Shown here piece after piece: positions 8,697-17,156 of a DNA stretch of 49,649 nucleotides. The stretch is from NCBI GenBank assembly GCA_041390825.1, contig JAWKPF010000030.1:1-49649 (forward strand), given 5' to 3'. A model generated the notes under the pieces. It saw only the letters and a list, made by a program, of their open reading frames with translations. It searched no databases and was not told the DNA's origin. Within the stretch, counting starts at the first letter, position 1; every line of letters begins with the position of its first letter. This DNA is from Thermomicrobiales bacterium. GTDB lineage: Bacteria; Chloroflexota; Chloroflexia; Thermomicrobiales; UBA6265. Made by a program: the position numbers and the translations under genes.

Positions 8697-8813
8697 ATGC
8701 AGACGATCCGCAACCGAAGCCGTCAGCCTGATTGCAACGCCCCGGGAACGGTGCGCGCCATCGGCTGGCGAGCGGCCGCATATCCAGTCGCTCGACCGCC
8801 CATCTACGCATGA
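8697..8813 (+). CDS. Small ORF (38 residues) with near-perfect Shine-Dalgarno, upstream of the EF-G-like gene
   Basis: A complete AAGGAGGT (8682-8689) sits 7 bases before an ATG that opens a 38-codon frame beginning MQTIRNRSRQPD and ending RPPIYA. A consensus-like promoter lies immediately upstream and the EF-G-like start codon is about 40 bases downstream. The peptide is basic, rich in Arg, Ala and Pro, and has no membrane segment; I do not recognise it. It could be a real small protein or a leader peptide. It could also be the start of a longer gene cut by an indel, since it borders the frameshift-rich stretch 4541-8586. Confidence 0.4.
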   Translation: MQTIRNRSRQPDCNAPGTVRAIGWRAAAYPVARPPIYA

Positions 8814-8854
8814 TGGGTCAACCGGCCTGAACGGCTCTCGATGAAGGAGACCCC

Positions 8855-10939
8855 GTGAAGCAGTACACAGCTGACAAGATTCGCAACATCGGCCTCTTTT
8901 CCCACGGTGGCGCGGGAAAGACATCATTGGCCGAGGCGATGCTGTTCGTCTCCGGGGCGACGACGCGGCTTGGCAAGGTCGAAGACGGCAACACCGTGAC
9001 GGATTTCGATGTCGACGAGATCAAGCGCCACATGTCGATCTCGCTGGCACTGGCGCCGGTCGAGTATCGGGATCACAAGATCAATGTGGTCGACGCGCCG
9101 GGATATGCCGATTTCCTTGGAGAGGTGCAATCGGCGCTGGCCGTCGTCGACGCCGCGGTCATTCTTCTCGACGCGTCAGCGGGCGTCGAGGTCGGGAGCG
9201 AGAAGGCCTGGTCGATGGCCGGAGCGGCCGGCGTTCCGCGGATCCTTTTTGTCAACAAGATGGATCGGGACAATGCCGACTTCAACCGCACGATCGAGTC
9301 AGCCCGATCTGTGCTCGGACCGATGGTTGGGCCGCTGCAACTCCCGATTGGCGCAGAAAAGTCATTCCGGGGCGTTGCCGACATCCTCTCCGGCCGCGCC
9401 TACATGTTCGACGATGCCAATCCGGGCAAGTCGATCGAAACCGACATTCCTGAGGAGTTCAAACGACCGGTACGCGAAGCGCGCGGACAACTCATCGAAG
9501 CCGCTGCAGACTCGGACGAAGTGCTGATGGAGCGCTATCTCAACGACGAAGAGATCAGCGACGAGGAATTGCGGCACGCGGTCGAGGTCGCCATCCAAAA
9601 TGGAGACATGGTTCCAGTCTTTGCAGGAGCCGGATCGTCGATGAAGGGTGTCGATCGATTGCTGGACGCCATCATCCAGTACGCCCCTGCCGCGTCCACA
9701 CGCACCGTGATCGCGACGAACTCGAAGGGCGACGAGGAAGAACTCGGCGCCGATGCAGGTGGCCCGCTCGCCGCGCTGGTGTTCAAGACCGTAGCCGATC
9801 CCCATGTTGGCCGGGTTTCCTATTTCCGGGTTTTCTCGGGTTCGTTCAAGTCGAATAGCTCGGTCTACAACGAACATGCGGACAAGAGCGAACGCGTGGG
9901 CCATGCGTTCTTCTCTCGCGGCAAAGAGCACATCAATGCCGATTCGATCGATGCCGGCGACATCGGCGCGATCGGGAAGCTCTCGGTCACGCACACCGGC
10001 GACACGCTGAGCGACGAAGGACATCACCTCGAACTGCCGCGGATCGATTTCGTGAAGCCATCCTACTCCGCGGCAGTCAATCCGAAGACGAAAGCGGACC
10101 TGGACAAGATGGGACAGGCTCTGCACCGCATCGTCGAGGAGGATCCGACCCTTCAGCTGGGACGCGACTCGGTAACTGGCGAATCGATTCTCTCTGGACT
10201 GGGAGAACCGCACGTGCAAATTGCAATCGAGCGTATGACCCGGCGCTACGGCGTCAATGTCGAGCTCGGGCTCCCGAGGGTCCAGTATCGCGAAACGATT
10301 TCCTCCAAGACGAATTCCGAATACAAGCACAAGAAACAGACTGGAGGCGCTGGTCAGTACGGCCACGTCTTCCTGGAACTCGAGCCGCTCGAGGAGGCCG
10401 ACTTCGAATTCGCCGAGCGTGTGGTGGGCGGCTCGGTACCGCGCAACTTCTACCCGGCGGTAGAGAAGGGCGTGCGCGAGGCGCTCGAAGCCGGTCCAGT
10501 TGCCGGGTATCCAGTGGTCAACGTCAAAGTGACCTTATACGACGGCAGCTATCACGACGTCGATTCGAATGAAATGGCATTCAAGATCGCTTCGAAAGAG
10601 GCCTTCAAGAAGGGCATTTTGATGGGCAAGCCGATCCTCCTCGAACCGGTGATGTCCATTTCCGTGGTCGTGCCCGACACCTTCACCGGAGACGTCATGA
10701 GCGACCTGAACGGGAAACGAGCGCATGTAACCGGCATGAACCCGGCCGCTAACGGTTCCACGTGCATCGAGGCGACCGTTCCGGGCGCTGAGATCCAGCG
10801 ATACGCGACCGATCTTCGCTCCATTACCCAGGGGCGCGGCTCGTTCACGAGCGAGTTCTCGCACTACCAGCCGGTTCCGCCGAATCTCGCCGAGCAGATC
10901 AAGGCTGAAGCACGCGCCCGAGAGGAAGCCGCTGCTTGA
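8855..10939 (+). CDS. Elongation factor G-like translational GTPase
   Basis: This 694-residue protein has the full five-domain EF-G layout. The GTPase motifs are SHGGAGKTSLAEAM (P-loop), DAPGYADF (G3) and NKMD (G4). The P-loop reads SHGGAGKT instead of the AHVDAGKTT of canonical EF-G, placing it in the EF-G-like paralogue group often called EF-G2 or FusA2. Domain IV and V segments are recognisable, such as KKQTGGAGQYGHVFLELEP and GKRAHVTGMNPAANGSTCIEATVP. The start is a GTG at 8855 behind GAAGGAGA. Paralogues of this group bind ribosomes, but their role in translocation or recycling varies. The gene is intact, in contrast to its upstream neighbours. Confidence 0.88.
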   Translation: MKQYTADKIRNIGLFSHGGAGKTSLAEAMLFVSGATTRLGKVEDGNTVTDFDVDEIKRHMSISLALAPVEYRDHKINVVDAPGYADFLGEVQSALAVVDAAVILLDASAGVEVGSEKAWSMAGAAGVPRILFVNKMDRDNADFNRTIESARSVLGPMVGPLQLPIGAEKSFRGVADILSGRAYMFDDANPGKSIETDIPEEFKRPVREARGQLIEAAADSDEVLMERYLNDEEISDEELRHAVEVAIQNGDMVPVFAGAGSSMKGVDRLLDAIIQYAPAASTRTVIATNSKGDEEELGADAGGPLAALVFKTVADPHVGRVSYFRVFSGSFKSNSSVYNEHADKSERVGHAFFSRGKEHINADSIDAGDIGAIGKLSVTHTGDTLSDEGHHLELPRIDFVKPSYSAAVNPKTKADLDKMGQALHRIVEEDPTLQLGRDSVTGESILSGLGEPHVQIAIERMTRRYGVNVELGLPRVQYRETISSKTNSEYKHKKQTGGAGQYGHVFLELEPLEEADFEFAERVVGGSVPRNFYPAVEKGVREALEAGPVAGYPVVNVKVTLYDGSYHDVDSNEMAFKIASKEAFKKGILMGKPILLEPVMSISVVVPDTFTGDVMSDLNGKRAHVTGMNPAANGSTCIEATVPGAEIQRYATDLRSITQGRGSFTSEFSHYQPVPPNLAEQIKAEARAREEAAA

Positions 10940-11397
10940 GTCAGTCACAGGTTGCATTGGGGGAGCCGGATTCCGGCTCCCCCGTTCCGCTCTCTTCTCG
11001 CACCAATCCTTATGTCATCACCTTCGACGGGGGAGCCGATCCGAATCCTGGTAAGGGATACGGAAGCTTTCACATCCAAAGCCCCACCGGCCGAGAACTG
11101 CTGGAGCGACGCGACTATCCCGGCCGCGCGATGACCAACAACCAGGCGGAATACCGGACACTCATCGAGGCGCTCCTGTTTCTCAGGGAGAAGCTTGGAG
11201 ACCGCGCACCGGTCGAGCATGTGCGCGTCGACGGTGACAGCCAGCTCGTCATCAATCAGGTCCAGGGGAAATGGAAGGTCCGGCAGGAAGAGCTCAAGCC
11301 GCTTCGCAACGAGGCAGCCGCGCTTGGCGCATCGTTTGGCTCCATCGACTATCGCTGGCATCGCCGGTCGAACTCGGTGCGGCTGCTGGGTCACTAG
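10936..11397 (+). CDS. RNase H-like protein (ribonuclease HI family)
   Basis: The fold is recognised by YVITFDGGADPNPGKGYG (first catalytic aspartate, D31), MTNNQAEYRTLIEAL (E72) and VRVDGDSQLVINQVQGKW (D101), the order seen in RNase HI and retroviral-type RNase H domains. The C-terminus ends HRRSNSVRLLGH, without the usual fourth carboxylate (NxxAD type). The frame opens with a TTG at 10936 that overlaps the stop of the EF-G-like gene, suggesting translational coupling; a later start is possible because the first 20 or so residues look unconserved. The family cleaves RNA in RNA-DNA hybrids. Whether this protein is active depends on the missing aspartate. Confidence 0.72.
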   Translation: MSQSQVALGEPDSGSPVPLSSRTNPYVITFDGGADPNPGKGYGSFHIQSPTGRELLERRDYPGRAMTNNQAEYRTLIEALLFLREKLGDRAPVEHVRVDGDSQLVINQVQGKWKVRQEELKPLRNEAAALGASFGSIDYRWHRRSNSVRLLGH

Positions 11398-11406
11398 ATC
11401 CAGCCC

Positions 11407-11436
11407 TGCACAAGATGGCCAACGATCCTCTATAAT
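11407..11436 (+). promoter_or_regulatory. Putative promoter of tRNA-Val
   Basis: A perfect TATAAT at 11431-11436 lies 15 bases before the tRNA. A weak -35 candidate, TGCACA at 11407-11412, stands 18 bases upstream. The -10 is convincing; the -35 is marginal. Confidence 0.5.
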
Positions 11437-11451
11437 CTCCTTCCGGCTGAT

Positions 11452-11525
11452 GGGCGGTTAGCTCAGCTGGTTAGAGCGCCACGTTGACATCGTGGAGGTC
11501 ACTGGTTCGAGTCCAGTATCGCCCA
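11452..11525 (+). tRNA. tRNA-Val (anticodon GAC)
   Basis: A complete cloverleaf folds: acceptor GGGCGGT with ATCGCCC, D-stem GCTC/GAGC, anticodon stem CCACG/CGTGG with loop TTGACAT (anticodon GAC), and T-stem ACTGG/CCAGT with loop TTCGAGT. The discriminator is A, and the 3' CCA is not fully encoded. A Rho-independent terminator follows after a few bases. Confidence 0.95.
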
Positions 11526-11532
11526 CCCTCGA

Positions 11533-11559
11533 ACGCCCGCTCCCAGGAGCGGGCGTTTT
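11533..11559 (+). terminator. Rho-independent terminator after tRNA-Val
   Basis: A GC-rich inverted repeat (ACGCCCGCTCC and its complement, separated by only two bases, so the loop-closing pairs open) is followed directly by TTTT. It lies between the tRNA and the carboxypeptidase gene. Confidence 0.85.
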
Positions 11560-11609
11560 CGTCGAAACCGAGGACGCGCGTTCGCGTGATCGCCGAACCA
11601 GCAGTGTTC

Positions 11610-12848
11610 ATGGCCCAACCTCTCCCCGCGAAAACTCACCAGGTCGTTCGCCTTCTCGTGATGCTCGGTCTCATCGCGGCATATGTGTCGCTCGCGATGG
11701 CTCCGGCCAGCGCGCAGATCTCAGAACTCGACGGCATCTCCTCCAAGCGATACATCGTCATCGACGCCGAAACTGGCGAGGTCTTTGTCGAACACAACGC
11801 CGACGAAGAAGTGGCTATCGCGAGCCTGACCAAGATCTTCACAACGATCGAGGCGCTCGAGCTGGCAGACCTGAACACCCCCATCACCACAAACAGTTCC
11901 GACATGTTCGGCGCAGATTCGACCACCATGGGCTTCGGCCCCGGTGAGACGTTTACGCTCAACGACTTGCTCTACGGGATGATGCTTCCCTCGGGCAACG
12001 ACGCGGCGCATGCCATTGCCCGCTCACTCGGCTACCAGCAAGGTGACTCCGATGATCAGGCGGTGAGCAACTTCATCGACCTCGTCAATCAGCGCATTGC
12101 CGACATGGGACTCACCAACACGCATCTCGAGAACCCGCACGGGCTCAGCGAGGACGGGCACTATTCGACCGCCCGCGACCTGGCGGCATTCACGATGTAC
12201 GCGCTCAAGTACCCAACCTTTCAACAGCTCATCGGGGCGAGCTCATACCAGACGGACAGTGGCTATTTCGTCAGCAACACCAACAAGCTCCTCGGCAGCT
12301 ATTCCGGAATCATTGGCGGCAAGACCGGTTACGACGACGAAGCGGGGTACTGCCTGATCGAAGTCGCCACCCGTGATGGATCGACCATGATTTCCGTCAC
12401 GCTCGATGGTGAGGCACCTGACATCTGGTATCAGGACAACGCGATACTGCTCGACTATGCGTTCGAAGCGAAGGCCGAGCGGGAAGCGGCGGGTCAGCAA
12501 ATCACCAACAGCCGTGTCAGCTATCGCGATCCTGACGCCGCTCAAATCCTGGCGCAGAGTCGGGGCGGCAATTCGATCGGCCAGGCGCCAGCCGCTTCGC
12601 CGGTTCCCAATGAAAGCACGTCACCAGTCGCACCCACGGCATCTCCGTTTGCGATGGCATCGACAAGCCAGGACTCGAACACATCGAGCGGTGGACGGCG
12701 CGTTTCCACACCGATCACGGTCATGGGAGCCCTGGCGGCGATCGCGGTGGCCGGGTTCTGCGGGTGGATGGCGTATTCGCAGTCGCAGCGCAAGAAAGCC
12801 GCCATGCTGGTCCCCTCCCACACCACCGCGGACGCGGGTGTGGATTGA
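11610..12848 (+). CDS. D-alanyl-D-alanine carboxypeptidase (peptidase family S11)
   Basis: This penicillin-binding protein is 412 residues from the ATG at 11610. It has an N-terminal signal peptide (VVRLLVMLGLIAAYVSLAM, then APASA). All three S11 catalytic motifs are present: S72-L-T-K75, S128-G-N and K238-T-G. The mature enzyme trims the terminal D-alanine of peptidoglycan stem peptides outside the membrane. After the catalytic domain comes a Pro/Ser/Thr-rich linker. A C-terminal membrane helix (ITVMGALAAIAVAGFCGWMAY) with a basic tail anchors the protein. The frame is open further upstream, but that part covers the tRNA and terminator and is not coding. The thrS T-box leader follows. Confidence 0.9.
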   Translation: MAQPLPAKTHQVVRLLVMLGLIAAYVSLAMAPASAQISELDGISSKRYIVIDAETGEVFVEHNADEEVAIASLTKIFTTIEALELADLNTPITTNSSDMFGADSTTMGFGPGETFTLNDLLYGMMLPSGNDAAHAIARSLGYQQGDSDDQAVSNFIDLVNQRIADMGLTNTHLENPHGLSEDGHYSTARDLAAFTMYALKYPTFQQLIGASSYQTDSGYFVSNTNKLLGSYSGIIGGKTGYDDEAGYCLIEVATRDGSTMISVTLDGEAPDIWYQDNAILLDYAFEAKAEREAAGQQITNSRVSYRDPDAAQILAQSRGGNSIGQAPAASPVPNESTSPVAPTASPFAMASTSQDSNTSSGGRRVSTPITVMGALAAIAVAGFCGWMAYSQSQRKKAAMLVPSHTTADAGVD

Positions 12849-12904
12849 CAATCGGACGGCTGGGTCCGTATCCTCACCTACAACCGAATACCTTCGTCAC
12901 GTCG

Positions 12905-13105
12905 ATCGGGACGAGTACCGCTTGCCGCGCCTCGAGAGAGCTTCCTCTTTGCTGAAATGGAAGTAGTTTGCGGAAGCGAGAAAACCAACCGGGAGTGACG
13001 CAGCGGCTCGCCGCGTTACTGGCGATTCGAGAGAATCTCATTCGATTCTGAATCAGGGTGGAACCACGTCAGCCAGACGTCCCAGAGTGGACGGCTGGTT
13101 TTTTT
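12905..13105 (+). promoter_or_regulatory. T-box riboswitch leader of thrS
   Basis: The hallmark T-box sequence AGGGTGGAACCACG lies at 13055-13068. It is followed by a terminator hairpin (CAGCC-AGA-CGTCC pairing with GGACGGCTG, 13070-13097) and a run of seven T (13099-13105), 32 bases before the thrS ATG. Upstream are Stem I features: ACGAGTA (12911-12917) and an AGAGAG segment. A Thr codon, ACC, at 12984-12986 near the 3' side of Stem I is a candidate specifier for threonine. In this class, uncharged tRNA pairs with the specifier and the T-box bulge, stabilises the antiterminator and lets transcription proceed. The T-box and terminator are certain; the specifier is inferred. Confidence 0.92.
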
Positions 13106-13137
13106 GTACGCATCGACAGACGAAAGCGATATCGAAC

Positions 13138-14946
13138 ATGGCACAGGCTGATTTGCACGAACTCTCGGAAGAAATGGACATTGCGTTCGATCCGACGGCG
13201 GCCGGGGAATTCGAACTGGCGCGCATGCGGCATTCCGCAGCCCACCTGATGGCCGAAGCGATCCAGGAGCTCTACCCCGGAGTGAAGTTCGCCATCGGTC
13301 CAGCGATCGAGCACGGCTTCTACTACGACATGGACCTCCCGCAATCGCTGAGTTCGGACGATCTCGCCGCGATCGAAGAGCGAATGCGCGCTCATCAGAA
13401 CGCGGCCGAACCGTTCGTGCGGACGGTCGTTTCTCGTCAGGAGGCGCTCGATCTCTTCGGGAACAATCCGTACAAGGTCGAGCTCATCAACGGCTTTGCT
13501 GATGGGGAGGAGATCACGACCTATCAGCAGGGCAATTTCCTCGATCTCTGCCGAGGACCGCATGTCGAGTCGACAGACCGTATCGGACCATTCAAGCTGC
13601 AATCCGTGGCCGGGGCATATTGGCGGGGGGATGAGAACCGACCAATGCTGCAACGGGTCTACGGCACGGCCTGGTTCACGCAGGAAGATCTCGATGCGCA
13701 CCTCGCCAAGCTGGAGGAGGCGCAGCGGCGTGATCACCGACGGCTCGGGAAGGAGCTTGAGCTCTTTACGGTCTCCGAGGAGATCGGGCCGGGCCTGATT
13801 CTCTGGATGCCGAACGGGGCAACGGTCCGCTACCTCGTCGAGCAGTTCGAGCAGCAGGAGCAGCTGGCGCGCGGATATCAACTCGTCTATACGCCGCACA
13901 TCGCATCGGAAAAGATCTACAAGATCTCGGGGCATCTCGAAACGTACAAAGAGAATATGTACTCCCCGATGTCGATCGAAGAGGTGGACTACTACCTCAA
14001 ACCGATGAACTGCCCCGGGCACATCATGATCTACAAGAGCACAGTGCGCTCCTATCGTGAACTGCCAGTGCGGTATGCGGAGCTCGGTACGGTCTATCGC
14101 TACGAGCGTTCGGGCACGCTCCACGGCATGTTGCGGGTGCGCGGCTTCACGCAAGACGATGCACACATCTTCTGCATGCCGGATCAAGTCATCGATGAGG
14201 TCGAAGCGGTAATCGACCTGGCCGAACACATGGCCGATGTCTTTGGATACGAGTTCCAGGCATATCTCGCCACGCGGCCCGAAAAAGCTATCGGAGATGA
14301 CGAGGTCTGGGATCTGGCAATCGAGCGGCTGCGAACGGCCATGGAACGACGAGGGCTGAGCTACAAGATCGATGAGGGCGGAGGCGCGTTCTACGGTCCG
14401 AAGATCGACATCAAGTGGGTCGATGCGCTTGGCCGGGAATGGACGGGGCCGACGATCCAGGTCGATTTCAATCTGCCCGAGCGATTCGATGTCAACTACA
14501 TCGGTGAGGATGGCGAGCGGCATCGCGCGGTCATGATCCACCGGACGTTGCTCGGTTCCATGGAACGCTTCGTCGGTGGACTGGTCGAGCATTACGCCGG
14601 GGCCTTCCCGATGTGGTTGGCGCCGACGCAAGCAGCGTTGATCCCAATCACGGGAGACCAAATCGAATACGCAAATCAGGTCGCCCAGCAGTTGCGGGAC
14701 GCTGGATTGCGAGCCGAGGTCGACGAGGGCCGAGACCGAATGCAAGCGAAGATCCGAAACGCTCAGCTCAAGAAGATTCCGTTCATGCTGGTCATTGGCA
14801 AGCGGGAAGCGGAATCGGGTTCAGTCGCGATACGCTTGCGCACGGGCGAGGACCTGGGGGCTGTGCCAGTCGAGAAGGCCATCGAGATGATGCGCAGTCT
14901 GAACGAGAGCCGGTCCCTGCACCTGGCGGCAACCGCCAGCGCGTAG
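13138..14946 (+). CDS. thrS: Threonyl-tRNA synthetase
   Basis: This class II synthetase has 602 residues from the ATG at 13138. The N-terminal editing domain has its paired histidines (MRHSAAHLMAEA) and CRGPHV. The catalytic core has motif 2 (YRYERSGTLHGMLRVRGFTQDDAHIF), the zinc-ligand segment MNCPGH and motif 3 (HRTLLGSMERFVG). The C-terminal anticodon-binding domain is present (QAALIPITGDQIEYANQVAQ). The small N-terminal TGS domain found in many ThrRS is absent: the protein begins almost at the editing domain. The frame is open upstream through the terminator, but no conserved sequence lies there. Expression is controlled by the T-box leader. Confidence 0.96.
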   Translation: MAQADLHELSEEMDIAFDPTAAGEFELARMRHSAAHLMAEAIQELYPGVKFAIGPAIEHGFYYDMDLPQSLSSDDLAAIEERMRAHQNAAEPFVRTVVSRQEALDLFGNNPYKVELINGFADGEEITTYQQGNFLDLCRGPHVESTDRIGPFKLQSVAGAYWRGDENRPMLQRVYGTAWFTQEDLDAHLAKLEEAQRRDHRRLGKELELFTVSEEIGPGLILWMPNGATVRYLVEQFEQQEQLARGYQLVYTPHIASEKIYKISGHLETYKENMYSPMSIEEVDYYLKPMNCPGHIMIYKSTVRSYRELPVRYAELGTVYRYERSGTLHGMLRVRGFTQDDAHIFCMPDQVIDEVEAVIDLAEHMADVFGYEFQAYLATRPEKAIGDDEVWDLAIERLRTAMERRGLSYKIDEGGGAFYGPKIDIKWVDALGREWTGPTIQVDFNLPERFDVNYIGEDGERHRAVMIHRTLLGSMERFVGGLVEHYAGAFPMWLAPTQAALIPITGDQIEYANQVAQQLRDAGLRAEVDEGRDRMQAKIRNAQLKKIPFMLVIGKREAESGSVAIRLRTGEDLGAVPVEKAIEMMRSLNESRSLHLAATASA

Positions 14947-14973
14947 TCCCAGGAAACGCCGAGGAGGATGACG

Positions 14974-15507
14974 GTGAGCAAGAAGCGTGTTGCGGTCGTA
15001 ATTGCCAACAACTTCGAGGATGTGGAAGTGACCGCGCCCGTGGCCGCCGCAGAAAGCGCGGGCGCGGAAACCGTGCTGATCGGCACCGAACCCGGTGAGG
15101 TGACCGGCAAGAAGGGCGCGGTGCTGACCGTCGACACGACCTTCGATCAGCTTGGACCCAGGGCCATCGATGGGTTCGATATGCTCATCATCCCCGGCGG
15201 CGGCGCGCCGGAGAATCTGCGCATCGTAGATGATGCGGTTGCGTTTACGCGAGAGTTCGTCGAGTCCGGCAAGCCGGCGGCTTCGATCTGTCATGGACCG
15301 CAGCTTCTCATCTCGGCCAAGGTGCTACCGGGACGCACGACCACATCGGTGAACAAGATCCGTGACGACATCACGAATGCCGGTGGGAACTATGTCGATG
15401 AGCCATTGGTGATCGACGGCAACCTGATCTCGTCGCGCACACCGCGCGACATGGACGTGTTCAACCAGGCAATCATCGATGCGTTGGGAGGACTGGATCC
15501 GGCATGA
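14974..15507 (+). CDS. DJ-1/PfpI family protein
   Basis: The protein has the glutamine-amidotransferase-like DJ-1/PfpI fold: KKRVAVVIANNFEDVEV with the conserved Glu, a nucleophile elbow ASICHGPQLL with the conserved Cys, and DEPLVIDGNLISSRTPRDMDVF near the end. I chose the GTG at 14974 (177 residues), which stands 6 bases after GAGGAGG; the ATG at 14968 directly abuts that Shine-Dalgarno and is less likely. The family includes intracellular proteases, glyoxalase III and protein deglycases, so substrate cannot be told. It lies 27 bases after thrS and overlaps the next gene by ATGA, so it is probably under T-box control. Confidence 0.88.
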   Translation: MSKKRVAVVIANNFEDVEVTAPVAAAESAGAETVLIGTEPGEVTGKKGAVLTVDTTFDQLGPRAIDGFDMLIIPGGGAPENLRIVDDAVAFTREFVESGKPAASICHGPQLLISAKVLPGRTTTSVNKIRDDITNAGGNYVDEPLVIDGNLISSRTPRDMDVFNQAIIDALGGLDPA

Positions 15508-16385
15508 AGCTGTTGCGCGAGCGAACAAAGAGCAACCCAGAACCGATCGCGACTGTGGCTTCACCCGCGATCGAACGATTGAACTCGGCGAAGGCGTGGA
15601 TCTTCGACATGGATGGCGTGCTCTATCGCGGCAATGCCCCGCTTCCCGGAGCCATCGACCTGTTCGCCACGCTGCAGCTGCGCAATATTCCGTTCCGGCT
15701 TGCAACGAATAACTCGACCCTGACGCCCACGCAATACGTCAAGAAGCTCGCAAAGATGGACCTCGACGTGCCGCCCGAGTGGATCGTGACATCGGGTGTC
15801 GCCACGCGAGAGTATCTTCTGAGCCGTTTTCCCAAGGGTTCGCCGATCTACGTCGTCGGCGAGCCCGCTCTTTTCGAGCAACTTTTCCAGACAGACGATC
15901 TCGTGCAAGCCAACGGCACCGACCTGCAGGCCGCAGCGGTGGTCGCCGGGTTGGACCGGAAGTTCACATACGACAAGTTGTCGGAAGCCCACACCCAGAT
16001 TCAAAACGGCGCGACGTTCGTTGCAACCAACTCGGATGTCACGCTTCCGACTGAACACGGTCTCGAACCGGGATGTGGGTCGATCATTGCTGCCATCGCG
16101 GCATCGACCGGCGTGACACCGGCCGTCGTGGGCAAGCCAGAGACACTCATGTTCGACGGCATCTCCCGGCACCTGGATGTGCGGCCGTCCGACATCGTTT
16201 CGGTCGGCGATCGGCTGGATACCGACATCGTCGCTGGCAGCCGTGCTGGAACCCTTGCAGTCCTCGTATTGACGGGAGTCTCGACACGGGCGGATATTGC
16301 GGGCGCGGAGGCGCGGCCGGACCTGGTTTTCACCGATCTCAACGCGGTATTGGCTGCAATTCAGTCACCGGTGAACGAACGATGA
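15504..16385 (+). CDS. HAD-superfamily hydrolase, NagD/4-nitrophenylphosphatase-like
   Basis: This 293-residue class IIA HAD phosphatase starts with an ATGA overlap on the upstream DJ-1 gene. HAD motif I is WIFDMDGVLYRG (D35 nucleophile, D37 acid/base). Motif II is FRLATNNST. Motif III and the lysine are in VVGKPETLMFDG, and motif IV is IVSVGDRLDTDIVAGSRAG. The C2-type cap between motifs II and III is typical of NagD and phosphoglycolate/4-nitrophenyl phosphatases. The substrate is not predictable from sequence. It continues into the metallo-hydrolase gene by another ATGA overlap. Confidence 0.9.
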   Translation: MKLLRERTKSNPEPIATVASPAIERLNSAKAWIFDMDGVLYRGNAPLPGAIDLFATLQLRNIPFRLATNNSTLTPTQYVKKLAKMDLDVPPEWIVTSGVATREYLLSRFPKGSPIYVVGEPALFEQLFQTDDLVQANGTDLQAAAVVAGLDRKFTYDKLSEAHTQIQNGATFVATNSDVTLPTEHGLEPGCGSIIAAIAASTGVTPAVVGKPETLMFDGISRHLDVRPSDIVSVGDRLDTDIVAGSRAGTLAVLVLTGVSTRADIAGAEARPDLVFTDLNAVLAAIQSPVNER

Positions 16386-17131
16386 GATTGACGAAAGACA
16401 TCTGTCTCGTTGGCGGCGGCAATGCGGGCTTCGGCCTGTCGGCGCCGCTCGACTGTCACATCTATGTCATCGACGGAGGCTCCGAGGCCGCCATCGTCGA
16501 CGCGGGAATGGGCGGCAAGTACGGCGCTACCGAGCAAATCCTTGCGAACATTGCGGATTCAGGGGTGGACATCGACAGGATCAGCAAGCTCCTTCTGACC
16601 CACTATCACGCTGATCATGCAGGCGGCGCGGCCGATTTTCGTGATCGTCTCGGGTTGGACGTCATCGGCTCACCGCTGACCATGGCGACATTGGCAGTTG
16701 GTGACGAAGAGCAGATCAGCCTGCCGTTCGCCAAGAAGGCCGGATTCTATCCGGCCGACTATGTATTCGAGCCCTGTCCCGGCAAGGGAACGTTGACCGA
16801 AGGCGCTTCGTTTCAAGTCGGCGCGCTTACCGTCACGGTGTACGAAACGCCAGGGCACGCTGATGGGCATGTTTCTCTGCTGGTTACCGGTGGCGACCGG
16901 ACCTATCTCATTGGCGGAGACCTGGTGTTCTACGGCGGGACCATCATCGCGCAGAACATACACGATTGCTCTATCCAGAAATACGCGGCAAGCACGCTGA
17001 AGATGGCAGAGGTCGAATTCGATGCCTTTTTGCCGGGCCACCTGTCGATTTCGCTCAGCAATGGCAAGCGTCATGTCGATCAGGCTGCGGCGCAATTCCG
17101 GCAGCTGATGATCCCACGAAACGCCGTCTAG
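16382..17131 (+). CDS. Metallo-beta-lactamase-fold hydrolase
   Basis: The 249-residue protein carries the metal-binding motif H74-x-H76-x-D78-H79 (LLTHYHADHAGG), a later metal histidine in YETPGHADGHVSL, the bridging aspartate in YLIGGDLVFYG and a terminal histidine in FLPGHLSISL. This is the glyoxalase II-like branch of the superfamily. It begins in an ATGA overlap with the HAD gene and closes the thrS operon; the ABC ATPase gene converges 25 bases later. The substrate is unknown. Confidence 0.88.
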   Translation: MRLTKDICLVGGGNAGFGLSAPLDCHIYVIDGGSEAAIVDAGMGGKYGATEQILANIADSGVDIDRISKLLLTHYHADHAGGAADFRDRLGLDVIGSPLTMATLAVGDEEQISLPFAKKAGFYPADYVFEPCPGKGTLTEGASFQVGALTVTVYETPGHADGHVSLLVTGGDRTYLIGGDLVFYGGTIIAQNIHDCSIQKYAASTLKMAEVEFDAFLPGHLSISLSNGKRHVDQAAAQFRQLMIPRNAV

Positions 17132-17156
17132 GTCGACGAGGGATACCGACGCAGCG

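Noticed and set aside
13069..14745. Minus-strand open frame of 558 codons
   Set aside because: It lies opposite thrS, which is certain by motif, and has no domain signature.
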